The notes beneath the pieces are model-generated. The model saw only the letters and a list, made by a program, of their open reading frames with translations, was not told where the DNA came from and made no database searches. Below, piece by piece: positions 48,835 through 60,764 of a DNA stretch of 64,000 bases (the first letter of the stretch is position 1; each line of letters begins with the position of its first letter). This DNA is from Eucalyptus grandis (Eukaryota; Streptophyta; Magnoliopsida; Myrtales; Myrtaceae). The position numbers were made by a program, and so were the translations under genes. The stretch lies in the NCBI RefSeq assembly GCF_016545825.1, contig NC_052614.1, positions 57,109,864 through 57,173,863 on the forward strand, given 5' to 3'.

Positions 48835-49317
48835 AAAGCGGTGTTTAAGCTGGAAGTGCACAACGACAAGGACAAGAGGAAGGCCATGAAGATAATCTCT
48901 GGATTTGCAGGTCTCAATCAGATCAACCCTTCTTCTCACCTCTGTCTCTCTACTTCTATAAAAAGAACAAATCCCAGATCTTATTTCTGTAGTTAAGAAA
49001 ACCGAGTCAAGACAGAGTGCAAATTTCGCTGCATATGTGCAGGGGTCGATTCGATAGATATAAACTTGAAAGACCAGAAGCTGACGGTGGCGGGAAGTAT
49101 GGATCCTGTGGAGCTCGTGGGGAAGCTGAGGAAGGTGTTTATCACGGAAATAATCTCGGTTGGACCGGTCAAAAGGGCTCAGAAGAAGGACAATAAGGAC
49201 AATAAGAAGGACGATCGGGATGAGAAAACATTGGGTACCTTAAAAGCTCCACCTCCACCTCATCCCTACTATTACGCGAGACCATCTCATCCCTACTTTG
49301 GACCATTCCACCATTAA
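48835..49317 (+). CDS. HMA-domain (heavy-metal-associated-like) plant protein
   Basis: HMA-domain plant proteins (HPP/HIPP group) are small cytosolic or membrane-associated proteins with a ferredoxin-like fold, many of which bind metal through MxCxxC. Two exons: 48835-48910 (KAVFKLEVHNDKDKRKAM) and 49043-49317 (GVDSIDINLKDQKLTVAG, DPVELVGKLRKV). They are joined by GT (48911) and AG (49042) in phase 1, and the stop is at 49315-49317. After the domain come a charged Lys/Asp stretch (QKKDNKDNKKDDRDEK) and a Pro/Tyr/His-rich tail. The metal-binding cysteines are absent (HNDKDKR at that site), and there is no C-terminal CaaX box. The N-terminal Met must come from a short upstream exon that I could not place, so the start is open. 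Otherwise intact, it is the best candidate for a live gene in the window. Confidence 0.75.
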
Positions 49318-49714
49318 CAGCTGTCCGGACGGGGTCCACGTCGTCTCAGTTCAAACGTGCATCTCTCTCCTCTTTATCTACTCTTTCCTCTGTCTCTCTC
49401 TTCGAAAGCCTTGGCCCACCACTGCAGCCGACGCTCACTTTCCTCTACAAACCATCTCTCTCCTCTCTCCTCTCTCCTCTCTCCCTTCTCCCGTTAAACT
49501 CTGTTCCGTTACGAAGTGAAAAAAAATTCCCTTCATTTATTAAACTTGGTTCAAAATGGTGCCGTGCTCTCTCTCTCTACCCCCACTGCCTCCGCGCTTG
49601 ATCAATCCCTTCCCCCGCTCTCTGAAACTGCTAGCGAACCACCATGCCTCCGCCGTCACGTCCCTAGCCGCCGCGCCGACGGCTCTGCCTCCGACTCCAC
49701 ACTGAAGCAATCTG

Positions 49715-49748
<34 letters not shown>

Positions 49749-50747
49749 TGGAGTGCTGAATCTGCTAGTGAACCACGACGCCGACGCGCTTCCGTTGGTT
49801 GCCTCTGTCGTTGCCTCCCGAGCCACCGTGTCGAGGCAATCTGCCAGCGAACCACGACGCCGACGCACCTCCGCCTCCGCCGTCGCCTCCCCAGCCGCTG
49901 CGCCTCAGCGCTGAATCAATCTGCTTTCTCTCCCCTCCGCAAAGCGCTGAATCTGCTAGAGAACGCGGATGTCGATGCCGACGCGCCTCCGCCTCCGCTG
50001 TTGCCTCCCCGACCTGCCGTCGCGTTTTTCCCTCACCCTCGCCACTTCCGCTCTGTTCCCTCTTTCTTTCCTCCGCGAAGTGCCCTTGCTTGTGAATGCC
50101 AACGCCACCGACGCCGTCGTCGCTGTCGCCTCTCGAGCCCCGCCATCGCCTATCAAAGCCCCATTGGCGGCTCCAATACATCTACTGCGTCCCGAAGGTT
50201 AGGGTTTTCTGCGGAATCTGCTCAGTAGAGTTTAACTTCATGTTAATGCGATACTAGTGATCATGATAGGTTCCCACCATCGCTCCCGAAGCCCGCCCAT
50301 GCCGTCGCCTCCTGAAGCCCTGCCTATGTCGTCGCCTCCCGAGTTCTTGAAGAGCGAAGTTGGTTCATCACTGGGGATTCTTTGCCTGCTCAATCCAAAC
50401 CATCCCGAGACTGCAAGGGTCGAGGCACAATTTTATGTAGGTACCACGTCATCAATTTAAGACTCGGCTTCATCATTAAAGAGAAAAGAGCTTATTTAGT
50501 GATGCTGAATTGGGTTTGTTGTGAAATAATTTTAGTTCGACAAGCAGTGTCTATCAGCATATGAATACAGAGTATTACTGCTGGTGCGGGACTTTTCTTC
50601 CATGATGATATGTTGATCCTTATAAGGATTATGCTTGATGTGAATTTGGGACCTGCTTGCGTAGGGATAACTTTCCATATTGTGTAAGCTAAGAGATCTA
50701 GGCCTTATTACAATTGGATATATCCTGGTGTTTGTCACTGTCTTGCT
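49318..50747. other. Low-complexity CT- and GC-rich region, possible unknown exon
   Basis: CT-rich sequence, a (CT)n run at about 49712-49745, then repeated motifs around CCGTCGCCTCCC and CGACGCCGACGCG (49800-50330). Open frames appear in several registers. A frame at about 50257-50460 (MPSPPEALPMSSPPEF then LLNPNHPETARVEAQFYV) ends near a GT donor and could be an exon, but I recognise no family. Confidence 0.35.
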
Positions 50748-51362
50748 TTGTTTAAACTGGAAATGATTGATTCGCAACCTTGGCAGTTTGCCAACTGGAC
50801 CAGGAACACTGCTTTGATGGTGGTGACAATTATATTAAGTGGGCACCAATAGGAACCGGGATAATCTCTCTGGTTTTGCCTATTTATGGGCTCCCTAAAC
50901 AGTATCTCTGATTTTATTGCTTTGAAAATTTGCAAATTATACACATCTCCATTTTGGCATTGTTTCATGGTAGAGTTCTCTGTCCACAGCCTATCGCAAT
51001 CATTTTCTTTTGTGATGTGCATATTTTCGGTGTGTAGGTTATGGTTTTGAGAGGAGAATTTAAGAGCCAAAGGAAGTGAGTAAAAAATTTGAAAAAGAAG
51101 TCACTGTGGTCCGCAAGCTTGGAGGAGGTAACTCTAGATTTTTACTATATGAGAGCTTTATAGCCTTTTCCCCCCATAAATATGAGTTTATTTTCTGATT
51201 TGAGCAAATGCGTCCTTTGAATTCGCCAAACCTTAGAGTTATGCAGGCATCTTCTGGGAATTCCCTTGCTGGAACCTTTTAAATGGTTTCCACAATGCTT
51301 TGCTGCTATTTAAATGGACATAACTTGCTATTAGGGAATGTTAGCCAACTTGCTGGAACTCT
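50748..51362. repeat. IR-C left arm (inverted duplication)
   Basis: Reverse complement of 64000-63455 joined to 58088-58003. Landmarks are GGAAATG(A/G)TT near 50760, the TGGAGGAGGTAACTCTAG block near 51120, and GAATGTTAGCCAACTTGCTGG at the inner end. The partner runs into the window's right edge, so the outer limit is unknown. No coding motif is recognised in it. Confidence 0.9.
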
Positions 51363-51415
51363 ATTACAATCATTTTCTTTTGTGATGTGCATTTTTTTCG
51401 ATGTGTAGGTGATGG
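50997..51415. repeat. Short direct repeat pair inside and beside the IR-C arm
   Basis: CAATCATTTTCTTTTGTGAT with the following GTGTAGGT(T/G)ATGG occurs at 50999-51048 and again at 51367-51415. This is about 50 bp with few differences and a 368 bp offset. Confidence 0.75.
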
Positions 51416-53795
51416 ACATCTTTTAGGTTTTTTTATTGGTATTTTTATTTTAGATAATTGCAATCACTTTAGCGTTGCTAAGTGCTGTAAGATATATGGT
51501 TGCATCTCTTGCATTCCCATCAAATTGAGGAAATTGGAAAGCTGCACATAGGTGATAAGCTGTAAGGGTAGACCTTCAAATTAGATCTTTAAGAATGCCT
51601 AAAAGTGGTTTAGCAAACTATATTTTAAAGTACCTTTTGAATTAAACACTTTAACATAGTTTGATTTTTTTTTTCCTGATATTGCTAGACGTGCAACTTA
51701 AATGTCAAGATGGGTTGTACCTATGGTAGCGAATAGTACATCTTAAGATAAGCGTAACTAAAAAATATCATGCATAACTGCACCTTCTTTTGTGAGCAAC
51801 ATGATATTTGTGAATGTATGTTAAAAGTCACATCTGTTTGGCTTCTGGTCATTCTGTCTAAGGTTCACCATTTTAAGAATTAGCATTGCAACAGAAGCCT
51901 TTGGAAACTGATATAGATTAATCCTGAGATTTTTTCCTTTCCTTGTCCCAAATAGATTAACCATTGACTTGAAGCAATACTCTTTTCTCTTGAACATAAC
52001 TGGAAGGTCTTTATACGCACTAGCATAACAGCCCCCTGAGCAACCATTTGCCTCTAGTATGGTTTGAAGGAAGCTTTTGGTGCATATGTAGGATTTACTT
52101 ACTGATAACCTGTTTGGATTGGGGTTTGTAGTCGAAATGCAAGAAGTATTAATGTAAATATCTGAAGTAGGCTTTGAAGAGAGTTCTCTGATGCATGACT
52201 GGTGCTCGCTGATGACATTTTTGGCTAGAATTTTGTGATCGTAGAGTTGTGAGAATCAATGAATGGAGCTACTGATATCTATTCCAATTGTTAGTTGCAT
52301 ACCCACTTACCCAACAGTGGGGGATCTGGTTGTAGAATCTTGTAATGAATCTTGGGTCACATACCTCAACAGAAAAGATCTTTGACTTATTAAATTTGGT
52401 CTCTTGGTGTTTTAGTGCAACAGATTAATTCATGTGATATAAGGGGACTGTGACTACAGTTCTAAAAAAGGACCATGGATTCAAGCAGAAGATTTCAGTT
52501 ACAATAGAATTTGAGACCTACACAAGGATATAAAATGAAAATGCAAGAAGCATTTATAATGTAGAGATTTATGATTTGATTTGCCTCACTATACATTGGT
52601 CGTAGGATAGTCCATGAATAGTTTTCTTCTCTTCAGACAGAGGGAATCTAATTTTTCTATTTTTTCTGATTTTTGTTCTGAACATTTCGAAATTCACATA
52701 ACATATATTGAGATCTTAGCAAGTGTAATTTCCATTTAATTTTGCCACTTTTGTATTTTTCCTTGCTCTTGTTATCTTCGAACCATGTTAATAGCTGCAA
52801 TTTTGCGAATCTATGTTTTTCTAGTTTTTCTTCCACAGACAATACGTTTCATAGCGTGATGAGCGAGTTGACGGAGTTGTTGCCTATCGAGCTTTTCACT
52901 CTTCCTCCAATACTCAAGGTATTGCTCTCACATCCCACTTCCTTTCTCTCCCTCCCTCCCTCTCATACTTTTAGCTGCACTGTTCCATCTTCCTACGGCT
53001 ACTGGTGTTTAAGGTGGAAACATAAGGAGTGGGCTTTATGAGGATTAGCTGGTCCCTTTGCGATTACTGCTTTTGAAATCAGATTGAGTTACAGGTTCCT
53101 CTCCATTTCGGTCATCTTGCAAAACAACCCTAGGGGGTATATTTAAGTGCAAGATGGTGATGCTTTATTTTAGCTACTTAGCACTTGTTTGACATAATAA
53201 GGAAAGAAGGTTATAGACTCTCTCTCTCTCTCTCTCACACAAATGTACGCATGGGCACATGCACTTAGGCACCACTCCCTTAAAGGCGCAAATGAGCAAT
53301 TCTTCTTGATTGTGATCACTGATGGTACTTAGTTGCAATTGGTATCCCTTTGCGATTTCCGTATTTCTGTACTTTGTAGTAGTTTCACTCTTCATTATTA
53401 CTTGGAGGATGCCTATTTATTTATATTAGGGCTAGAAAAGTTCTGCCTTTTCTGTTTGCATTTAGTACAAAGCTATTAGTTTCGGGACTTTCCTCTTCCA
53501 TTTACTTATAATCTTATTGATTACTTGACTTATCTCTGTTGATTTCTGTTAACTTTGCCAGTCCAATGGACATCGATGTAGGTGTGGTCATGGTAGGCCT
53601 TTAATTTGGAGTGTATCCGATGTTTAGTCTACCTTAATGAACTATTAAATTATAACGTTTGTGCAATTTATGTTATTAGTTTTGTTCTTCCAATATCATG
53701 CACACACATAACATTGTGGGCCAATGTAGGTTGACATGACATTTGCGTTCAAAGCATAAGCTCGGATTAATTTTCATGACATTCCATGTTTTTAG
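51416..53795. other. No clearly supported gene
   Basis: AT-rich. A possible exon at about 52838-52917 (SVMSELTELLPIELF..., with flanking AG and GT) is the only coding-like block, and I recognise no family. A (CT)n run lies at about 53218-53236. Confidence 0.35.
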
Positions 53796-53975
53796 TGTCC
53801 CCGGCGCCTATACAATGAGAGATGCATAATCCATGGGTTCAGCAGCTTGAAGCACTTTTCAACCATCCTTGCGGTTGTCATAAGAATAGGTCATGATTTG
53901 AGAAGGGGGGTCACGTGGAAGATCATCGCAGTAGCTAGCTTAGGGATTGCAACAATTGTCAACACTTATTCAGAC
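53796..53975 (+). pseudogene. PHO1-like EXS-domain exon
   Basis: PHO1-family proteins export phosphate through a C-terminal EXS domain. After an acceptor (TTTTTAG, 53795) the plus strand reads CPRRLYNERCIIHGFSSLKH, then FSTILAVVIRIGHDLRRGVTWK and GIATIVNTYSD. This follows the EXS pattern (RRL-E-, LKY, AVxxRTAY-like, GIATxxNTxWD). The Trp expected after NTY is Ser. No other PHO1 exon is recognised within several kilobases either side, so this is probably an isolated fragment. Confidence 0.6.
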
Positions 53976-54716
53976 CAACATTTGCTACTTCCCTCCCTCT
54001 CAATTTGTCAATTTTTCTTGCTTTTTGTTCAAGTGTGAACACTTTGAAATTGCAATTCAATTCATTGATCTAACTACAGTCTCCCTTGAATGTTGATCTT
54101 AATATGCTTAAGCTTGCAATATAGAGCACAACTTCATGAATTGCTGAAGCGCAATACTATAGCCATTAGTGAGGAAGTTCAAAATTGTCCTTTTATTTTC
54201 CACAGCTAGATTTGCAAGTATTCTTACTGACTTCGATCCTTGCTTTCTTGTAATTCTTACATGAATTTAGTGCACATGGACCCAATGCATTTGGATCATA
54301 AAGTACAAAGAAGTCGGTTGATTTACGCGCGGTCCAGTGTCTTGGTTTCTAATTCTTAGTCCTTCATTTCTCTATATTACAAAGTCACATGATATGTCCA
54401 CGAGATCAAACACACATGTCGATATGTCTACAAGCCCAAAGTTCATCCAATGAGTCCAACATCTAGAGCAACTGAAAGTCCAACACAAACGGACGCACTA
54501 AGAGAGAAATGATAAGCCAAGCTAAAAACATCTCGGGAAATCGAGTCCCAAGAGTGGGGAGCAGAAAGCCTACGAGGTGATTGATACTACTGTTTTTGTC
54601 TCGTGTTCGAATTTGTGCACCGAATGGCATTTGAGTTTTGAGAAGACGGCTGTGAAGAAAAACCACACTAACCAATATGCTTAGAACAAAAGTTTCCCTA
54701 CCGCTCAAGCACCAGT
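53976..54716. other. No supported gene
   Basis: AT-rich sequence downstream of the EXS exon. No recognisable motif. Confidence 0.5.
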
Positions 54717-54926
54717 GAGCGGTTTAGTGTTGTGTTTAATTCACAAATTGAGTTCTTGCGGTACCACTTGTTTACATATTCAACGCCATAGAAAGAATTA
54801 CAAGGACAAAAGAAAGAAACAAGAGCCGTTTAGTGTTGTGTTTAGTTCACAAATGGAGTTCTTGCGGTACCACCTGTTTACAATTCAACGCCATAGAAAG
54901 AATTACAAGGACAAAAGAAAGAAACG
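54717..54926. repeat. 106 bp tandem duplication
   Basis: Units start at 54717 and 54823 (GAGC(G/C)GTTTAGTGTTGTGTT) and share GAGTTCTTGCGGTACCAC and AACGCCATAGAAAGAATTAC with very few differences. Recent local duplication in non-coding DNA. Confidence 0.92.
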
Positions 54927-57900
54927 AGAAAAGAAACCGCAATAGTAGGACAGAGGAGAGTGAAGGAATGCAGATGGAACCTCCAAAAAGAGCAACTCCA
55001 TGCATCCAAAATGAATAATTTGAACAGTATGACTTCACTCTCTGTACAGACACCAGAGGCATGTCACGTATTCTTTTCACTATTGTCTCAAACTCCACTG
55101 TGATTCACCTCCCTTGCATGTTCTCCCAGCCACATCTCTCCAGCTTCCAAAGCATACCTGCGTTGCCCCTACATCGTAGGAGGAACTTTTGAGTGACGGA
55201 GATTGCGAACATTCCCCAAATTCTTTCAAAGCCATCTACCAGGGATGCTGTGGGGTTCGCTGCCTTCCAGAACCCTATGTACATAGTGGTAGACAAAAGC
55301 AGGCCGTGGGATGACCATCTCTTTATCTATAAGGCGTTCTACCTTATCAAAAGGTACGTGGATTCCTTTGAGTCATCTAAATTCATTGACTCTATCAATG
55401 ACATCCTCATGCTCAGTCTGTTGTGCTTCTTCAACCTAGCCTTGAAGGAGTCGAAACCCTAGCTCTCACTGATTCCCAACCGCCATTTTCTCTCACTTAT
55501 GTCTTGTAACATTAGTCTTCAGCAGTCAGTAAAGGCGAGCAGGTTTTGGCAAACGCATCTTTAACATCATAGCTCTATTTATCCAGTGACAAGAGACTTC
55601 CTGTTTACCTCAGACTTGTAACAACACACCACATCATCTATGTTTTGGCATAAATTTACAACTATGGAGTTCTATTTATTATTGTAGAGGTGCTGGTTGG
55701 GTGGAAGCGGCAGTTGAAAAATTACAGAAAGTGCTCTCGAGTTTAACTAACCCAGTATTCACCCATTCACCAACCCATCCGAACCCGTGATGAGCTCTGC
55801 TCCAATCAGGAAAAAAAAAAAAAAACAGAAATATCAAAAGAAACAAAGGCAAGCTTGAAAGCATTTGAGGTCGGTAGTGGGGATATCTTACTTCGCTGTG
55901 TTTGTGGCAATTGGAACAAGCCACTACAGAGTCTTCTCCATCTTAGCTTCGATTTCTGCAACAGAGAATTGCACAGAGACAAGCTATATGGACCCTTCTC
56001 AAAGCATTACCTGCTCAGCGGAAGGAGCTCGAGAAATAGACTTCGAAATTAGTATTTTGGATCAATAGAAATTAGAATGTGTTCAGTTTCTTGAACAAGA
56101 AAATAATGATTATGAGATAATACCTTTTCTTTGACATGAAAAGTATGAATTCTAGAGCGCAAAGACGACTTTATACTAGGTGGCAAACTCTGATACAAAG
56201 AATCTCTCAGACTGGACGGCATAGAGCTGGATCAAGCTACCTGATTGGATCAAAATATGCTTTGTAAATAGACTTAAATACGCAATCTACACTTATCATA
56301 GTTCATTTGATACTTTCAAAGAATCGTGCATCTTTCTCAGTCAATACTCCAGATCAACACAGTTTAAGGTAAACCTAGCAATTTTATGAACTTTCTTCCA
56401 AAGACAGTGAGATCATAGAGCTTGGAAGACCTGCTCCATTGACTCACATTCAAGCCATAAAAACCTGGCGGCAAGGGATTCTCCATCTATGAAATGAAGT
56501 TCATCTACGTTTCACTTCGATAAACAGATAAGCACATTATAACAGAACCAATTTGATCATATTTTCTTCAAAAACTTGGAAGTTTGAATATCCCAAAAAT
56601 TGCTACACTTGCTGTCAACTTAAGTTTATTTGTTTTTCTATTCTGACAAGAGCATTTATCACAATTATCAAGAACCGTGCATAAACCATTCACAAAGAAA
56701 ACAGTGAGTATATGATCATATCAAATGATTTTCTGAAATTGACTAATATGCAATCCTTAATTGGGAAAAATTACCAAATGAAAATTTGCAGTAGTAGTTA
56801 CAGGTGGTGCGGATAAACTTTTAAAGACCAGGAATTTTGAAAAAAAAAAAAAATCAAAGATGAATCCGAATGAATTAATGAATAAGACTACTCGCTCCAC
56901 TGGATAACCACATAATGAACAAGATGCATCTTTTCTGCCAAACGAAATGTTGCTCTACCATATATACAACTAAATTTTTTTCCGCATCTGCATCATTTAA
57001 GAAATTTGTATACTACCATTATTTATGTAAAGTTTTCATGGTCTTGAGCAATCTTTTGCTGAAAAGAAGAATATTTTATCAATAACTTTTGCACATTCAC
57101 ACATGTCATGAATGCTAATAATGCAATTTTAGATGCCGTCGAAAAGCACCCTGCAACCATTGACGTAAGTAACATTCAGATTAGATGCCACCAGGCCTGG
57201 TCGCGTATCAAAAGAAGAAAACTTACAAGAGTATCAATTTGGATGATAATATTTGCACAATGCAAGGATAGGCCAGCCGGTCCCAGTTTTTTATTGCTCG
57301 TGGATGGTTTTGCTGGTACATGAGCATCCGCAAAATGGACTGGAATATCATAAAAACCACACTTTTACAGTCAAGCAAGAAAAACGCCCTCGGTGTTTAT
57401 TTTCCAACAAGAAAAATACTAAATGCATGTCTAATCCAAAACTGAGCCACCAGAAACATCATCATTCATTAACACCTGATCCTTGTTTTCGTGAAAGAAA
57501 AAAAACAGGAGAGAAAAGCCAGGCAAGTAGGAAAAGAGAGAATGATCAACTCTGGAATAATTTGCAATGGGTGACCAGAGGAAAAGGGATGCCAAAATAG
57601 CTTACCAATAAACAATGGCAATGAGAATTGAGCTAACTTAAACAAAATAAAGGGGAAATTTTTCTACAAGAGCATATTTACTGTCAGTTTTTTATTAACA
57701 TACCAGCAGTCCCAAAAGAACTATGTATTTCCAGAAGCAGAAAATCAACGATATCAACAAGCTTTTCCATCACCCACAAAACAATACTTGAAATTCGGAG
57801 AAACTACATTTACTTCTCTCTCTACTATTCTTTGGAAAGATTAGCATTTTTCTTTTCATGGATAAGGAAAAAAGGGGATCCTCGTATCCTTGTCTGTTAT

Positions 57901-58002
57901 TCATAAGTCGAACAGTATTAGAGAATGAGAAAGCATTTTCATTAGCCAAGTGTATGGATCTCCTGACTTCCCCTCCAACAATCCAAGCTAACCAAAAATG
58001 AG
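54927..58002. other. No clearly supported gene
   Basis: Mostly AT-rich. The open frame at 55193-55462 (88 codons, plus strand; VGFAAFQNPMYIVVD) is the longest. It shows no motif I recognise, and its minus strand is partly open too. The remainder up to the IR-C arm is featureless. Confidence 0.4.
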
Positions 58003-58088
58003 TTATGCTGCTAAGTTCCAGCGAGTTGGCTAACATTCCCTAATAGCAAGTTATGTCCATTTAAATAGAAGCAAAGCATTGTGGAAAC
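58003..58088. repeat. IR-C right arm, inner part
   Basis: Reverse complement of about 51362-51278 (CCAGCGAGTTGGCTAACATT). The arm is interrupted after 58088 by the LTR element and resumes at 63455. Confidence 0.88.
58082..58088. repeat. Target-site duplication, left (LTR element)
   Basis: TGGAAAC, repeated at 63455-63461. The uninterrupted site is TGTGGAAACCATTT in the left IR-C arm (as its complement). Seven bases match. Copia elements normally duplicate 5, so the last 2 may reflect loss of the terminal CA of the 3' LTR. Confidence 0.7.
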
Positions 58089-58747
58089 TGTTGATAGTTT
58101 GTTTATAAAACAAATGAAGAGGTGTCTTGTCCCACATCGAAAAAAAATGTGAGTGTGCACGTGGATGAGATTTGGCATTAACCAACGATCATTATTTTTA
58201 TTTATTGAAAAAAAGTTCGGATTTATTTCTATAAAAATTAACTATAAAGTCTTGTTAAAACAGTCGATCTGTTGACGAAAAGTTACGATTATTTTTATTT
58301 ATTATTTTATTTAATTCCGAATTTTTTTATGTCTTTTAACGTAACCTTTGAGATGTACTTGTTTATTTTGCAATATTTCGAGAAATGTTGTCTTTGTTCT
58401 TTTTGCAACCTTTTGAAGAGTTACCTTTATTCGAAAGACAAAAATAAATACGTTTGTTTTGAGATCAAACACACATTTTTTTTTCATTTTTCATTTTCTT
58501 TCGAAAGAAACTACAACCATTATTTCTAATTATTTCCTATAAGAAACCCTGGAGAAATACTATAATTGCTATCTAATATTCTTATTTGAGACTTTGTTGT
58601 ATATTTGAGGGAATTTGCCGGTGACCATTAGCAACTTTGTGGGGTAAATAAATCCTCAAAGAAAGTGATATCACGCCTTAAAGTCCGACTTGATTACTTG
58701 ATCCGACTTCATTGTTCTACCCAATTCGAAGCCATATTTTCCCAACA
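58089..58747 (+). repeat. 5' LTR
   Basis: About 659 bp beginning TGTTGATAGTTTG and ending CCCAACA. It matches 62798-63454 over its full length (for example GATTTGGCA(T/C)TAACCAA and GTCTTGTTAAAACAGT), with many substitutions and small indels. The LTRs are visibly diverged, indicating an old insertion. Confidence 0.9.
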
Positions 58748-58824
58748 ATTTTAAGGATTTATATGTGCAACAATGGAGTCGAAGGGAGGGAATTGATGGC
58801 AGAAAATGAGAGAGGCTGATCTGC

Positions 58825-59045
58825 ACCACTACCAAGAACCAGGTTGCTATGAATCCTGCCGGCACCATCTTTGATGCGAAGCAATTGATCGGGAGGAGAA
58901 TCACCGACCCTTTAGTCTAGAGTAATAGGAGGCATTGGTCGTTCAAGGTCATTACTAGTCCTGGCCACAAGCCCGTGATTGTCATCAATTTCAAGGGCGA
59001 AGAGAAGCAGTTTGCTGAGTAGGAAATATCATCCATGGTCCTCAC
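58825..59045 (+). pseudogene. HSP70 ATPase-domain fragment inside the LTR element
   Basis: HSP70 chaperones use an N-terminal ATPase domain. The frame reads [23 protein letters not shown], matching the canonical KNQVAMNP..TxFDAKRLIGR region. It continues with FKVITSPGHKPVIV and NFKGEEKQFAE, ending ISSMVLTK. Two TAG codons interrupt it (after DPLV and after QFAE). No sequence from the start of the domain or after ISSMVLTK is present, so about 70 residues of a 650-residue protein survive. The homology spans one continuous segment in the usual order, with no intron seen. Confidence 0.85.
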
Positions 59046-59370
59046 GAAGACACTTGTTTCTAAGTCGAACACTTTGCTTTCCAAGTGGTCCACACCACAG
59101 TTCTCCGCCGGTTCACCTATCTGCACCTTCAAATTGACGCGCTCTCCCAAAGAATCAACAACAAATGCTGACAAACTCTCAGATACGTGACTACCTCCTT
59201 GGCATTCAAATGCCATAAAAGAATTCTCTAACCCTACAAGCGAATTCAAGGGATGAATTCAAATCCCCAAAAACCAGCAACTGGAGGATTGTCTACCTTC
59301 ATGGCTGGTTTGTTCAATGTGATTATCACTGAGAACAGTTTCAAAGTGATGGATTTGTGTCTCCATCTTG
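59046..59370 (-). other. Unidentified open stretch inside the LTR element
   Basis: The minus strand is open from 59249 to past 59040 (110 codons; AFECQGGSHVSESLSAFVVD, EPAENCGVDHLESKVFDLE). It could be extended upstream to an ATG at about 59370 through one TGA. Its end overlaps the HSP70 fragment in antisense. It may be a third captured host fragment or chance; I recognise no family. Confidence 0.3.
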
Positions 59371-59554
59371 AAGTTGTCTGAGGAATTATTTGGAGACGCC
59401 CCATGCCTAAACTATAGCCGTGACTCTAGCATAAGATCACACCCACAACGGCACCCACCGGTCAGAGACGATTTCCCCAGCGAATGACCACGACGCTTCG
59501 CCATACACACACCATCGCTGCTGAGTCTTACCCCACGCCGCTCCCAGTTTTTGA

Positions 59555-59836
59555 GAAGGAGAAGGAAATGGAGATGGTGGTGATCGATTAGTGCATTGTG
59601 GGGTTTTCCTCACTTCTCTGGTGGGCCTTGTCCTACTTTACGTCCTACACCGGAGGAATGGTGACGTGAGAACGAGGTTCCAAGGGAAGACGGAGATCAT
59701 GTCATTATCCATGACGCATCACCATGTGATACTGCAAATGGCAATTGCTCATCGGAAAATGCCTTCGACGCTACCAATGTAATCATCGTCGGCATCAGAG
59801 TTGCCGATTGCGCTCTTGCGCACAACCTCAGCAAGG
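59555..59836 (+). pseudogene. Squalene epoxidase (SQE) first-exon fragment inside the LTR element
   Basis: Squalene epoxidase is the FAD enzyme that forms 2,3-oxidosqualene in sterol and triterpene synthesis. The fragment reads a membrane segment (SLVGLVLLYVLHRRNG), then after a frame change NGNCSSENAFDATNVIIVG and VADCALAHNLSK. The latter resembles the SQE FAD-binding Rossmann start (DVIIVGAGVAGSALAxxLGK), but with two of the glycines replaced (GIRVAD). It ends at a normal donor (GTATGT after 59836). Upstream sequence includes a possible ATG (about 59569) with an in-frame TAG soon after. No later SQE exon is found. A broken copy of exon 1 with its donor, hence from genomic DNA or unspliced RNA. 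Confidence 0.75.
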
Positions 59837-60764
59837 TATGTGATTTAATTGTTTGAAATTTGGGAAGAAAATGATCATATCGGCTGTGATAAAATTCTCG
59901 ATTATTTGCTTCATTCCATTTATTATTTCATTGGTTTTGAGTTGGACCTTTGACAAGTTGAGTTGGACTGAGTCGCTCATCATTGTCGAATGTTGCTAAT
60001 CCCATCGATATCGTCGAGTTTGATGTGGCTTATTAAATAAAATTCGGATTGGCTGTGGGGCAAGCAAGAAAATGGCCATCAAAGCTTCCTCCAATGCAGG
60101 TTCTTGTTTCTAATCAAATTGAAGTTTATGAGTGTTTCATGCATGATTAGCTAGTGGTGACATCCTGGGTATGTTTCTTTTATTGAGACATTTGTCTGCA
60201 CATATTTATGTTCTTACGTCTCTATAGCAGGATCTTTGTTATGGATGGAGTTTATGTATGTACAGGGGATGAATCAATTGGTCAGAGTAAATTGAAGGGT
60301 CTGTCTCTGATCTATCATTTGCACCATGGGATTTTTATTTCCACATATAATAGTTTCTAACCTTTATCGAGAAAGAAAAGATCAAAACTTTAAAATGTAG
60401 AATTTTGGTATCGTGTGATTGAGCTAGACTTTTGGCCTTGATTCGTTTCATGCTTTAGTATTTTTGAGCCATGCATTCAAGCACAAGATTAATTGGAATT
60501 GGCTTGATTGCTTGATGTCCTGGAGTAATATGTGCATGAATGTTTATGTTATTATGGGCTTATGCAAGCACATAATCAGTGGCATGAAAATTCGATTCAA
60601 TCATTTTTTTGAAATGGTTTCAAGCATAATAATGTTAAATTTATGGCTTTGCCTTTGCATGCAATTTGATGAAGAAATGAGGTATGGCTCTATTTATACC
60701 TTTTAGAAGGTTTCGGATTATATGACGTTGTTGATTCCATTCCTAGAATTGCCAGTATATATAT
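59837..60764. other. Intron-like sequence after the SQE fragment
   Basis: AT-rich, starting with the SQE exon 1 donor. It has no second SQE exon, and no other motif is recognised. It may be captured SQE intron. Confidence 0.4.

Noticed and set aside
49516..50202. Multiple Ser/Pro/Ala/Arg-rich frames around the CT and GC-rich repeats
   Set aside because: Low-complexity sequence open in many registers on both strands. No family motif was seen.
50735..51070. 111-codon minus-strand frame in the IR-C arm
   Set aside because: The inverted copy at 63457-64000 does not keep it open, and it has no recognisable motif.
55193..55462. 88-codon plus-strand frame with no identified family
   Set aside because: Not called as a gene: no motif, no splice context, and the opposite strand is also partly open. 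Kept only as a mention in the region entry.
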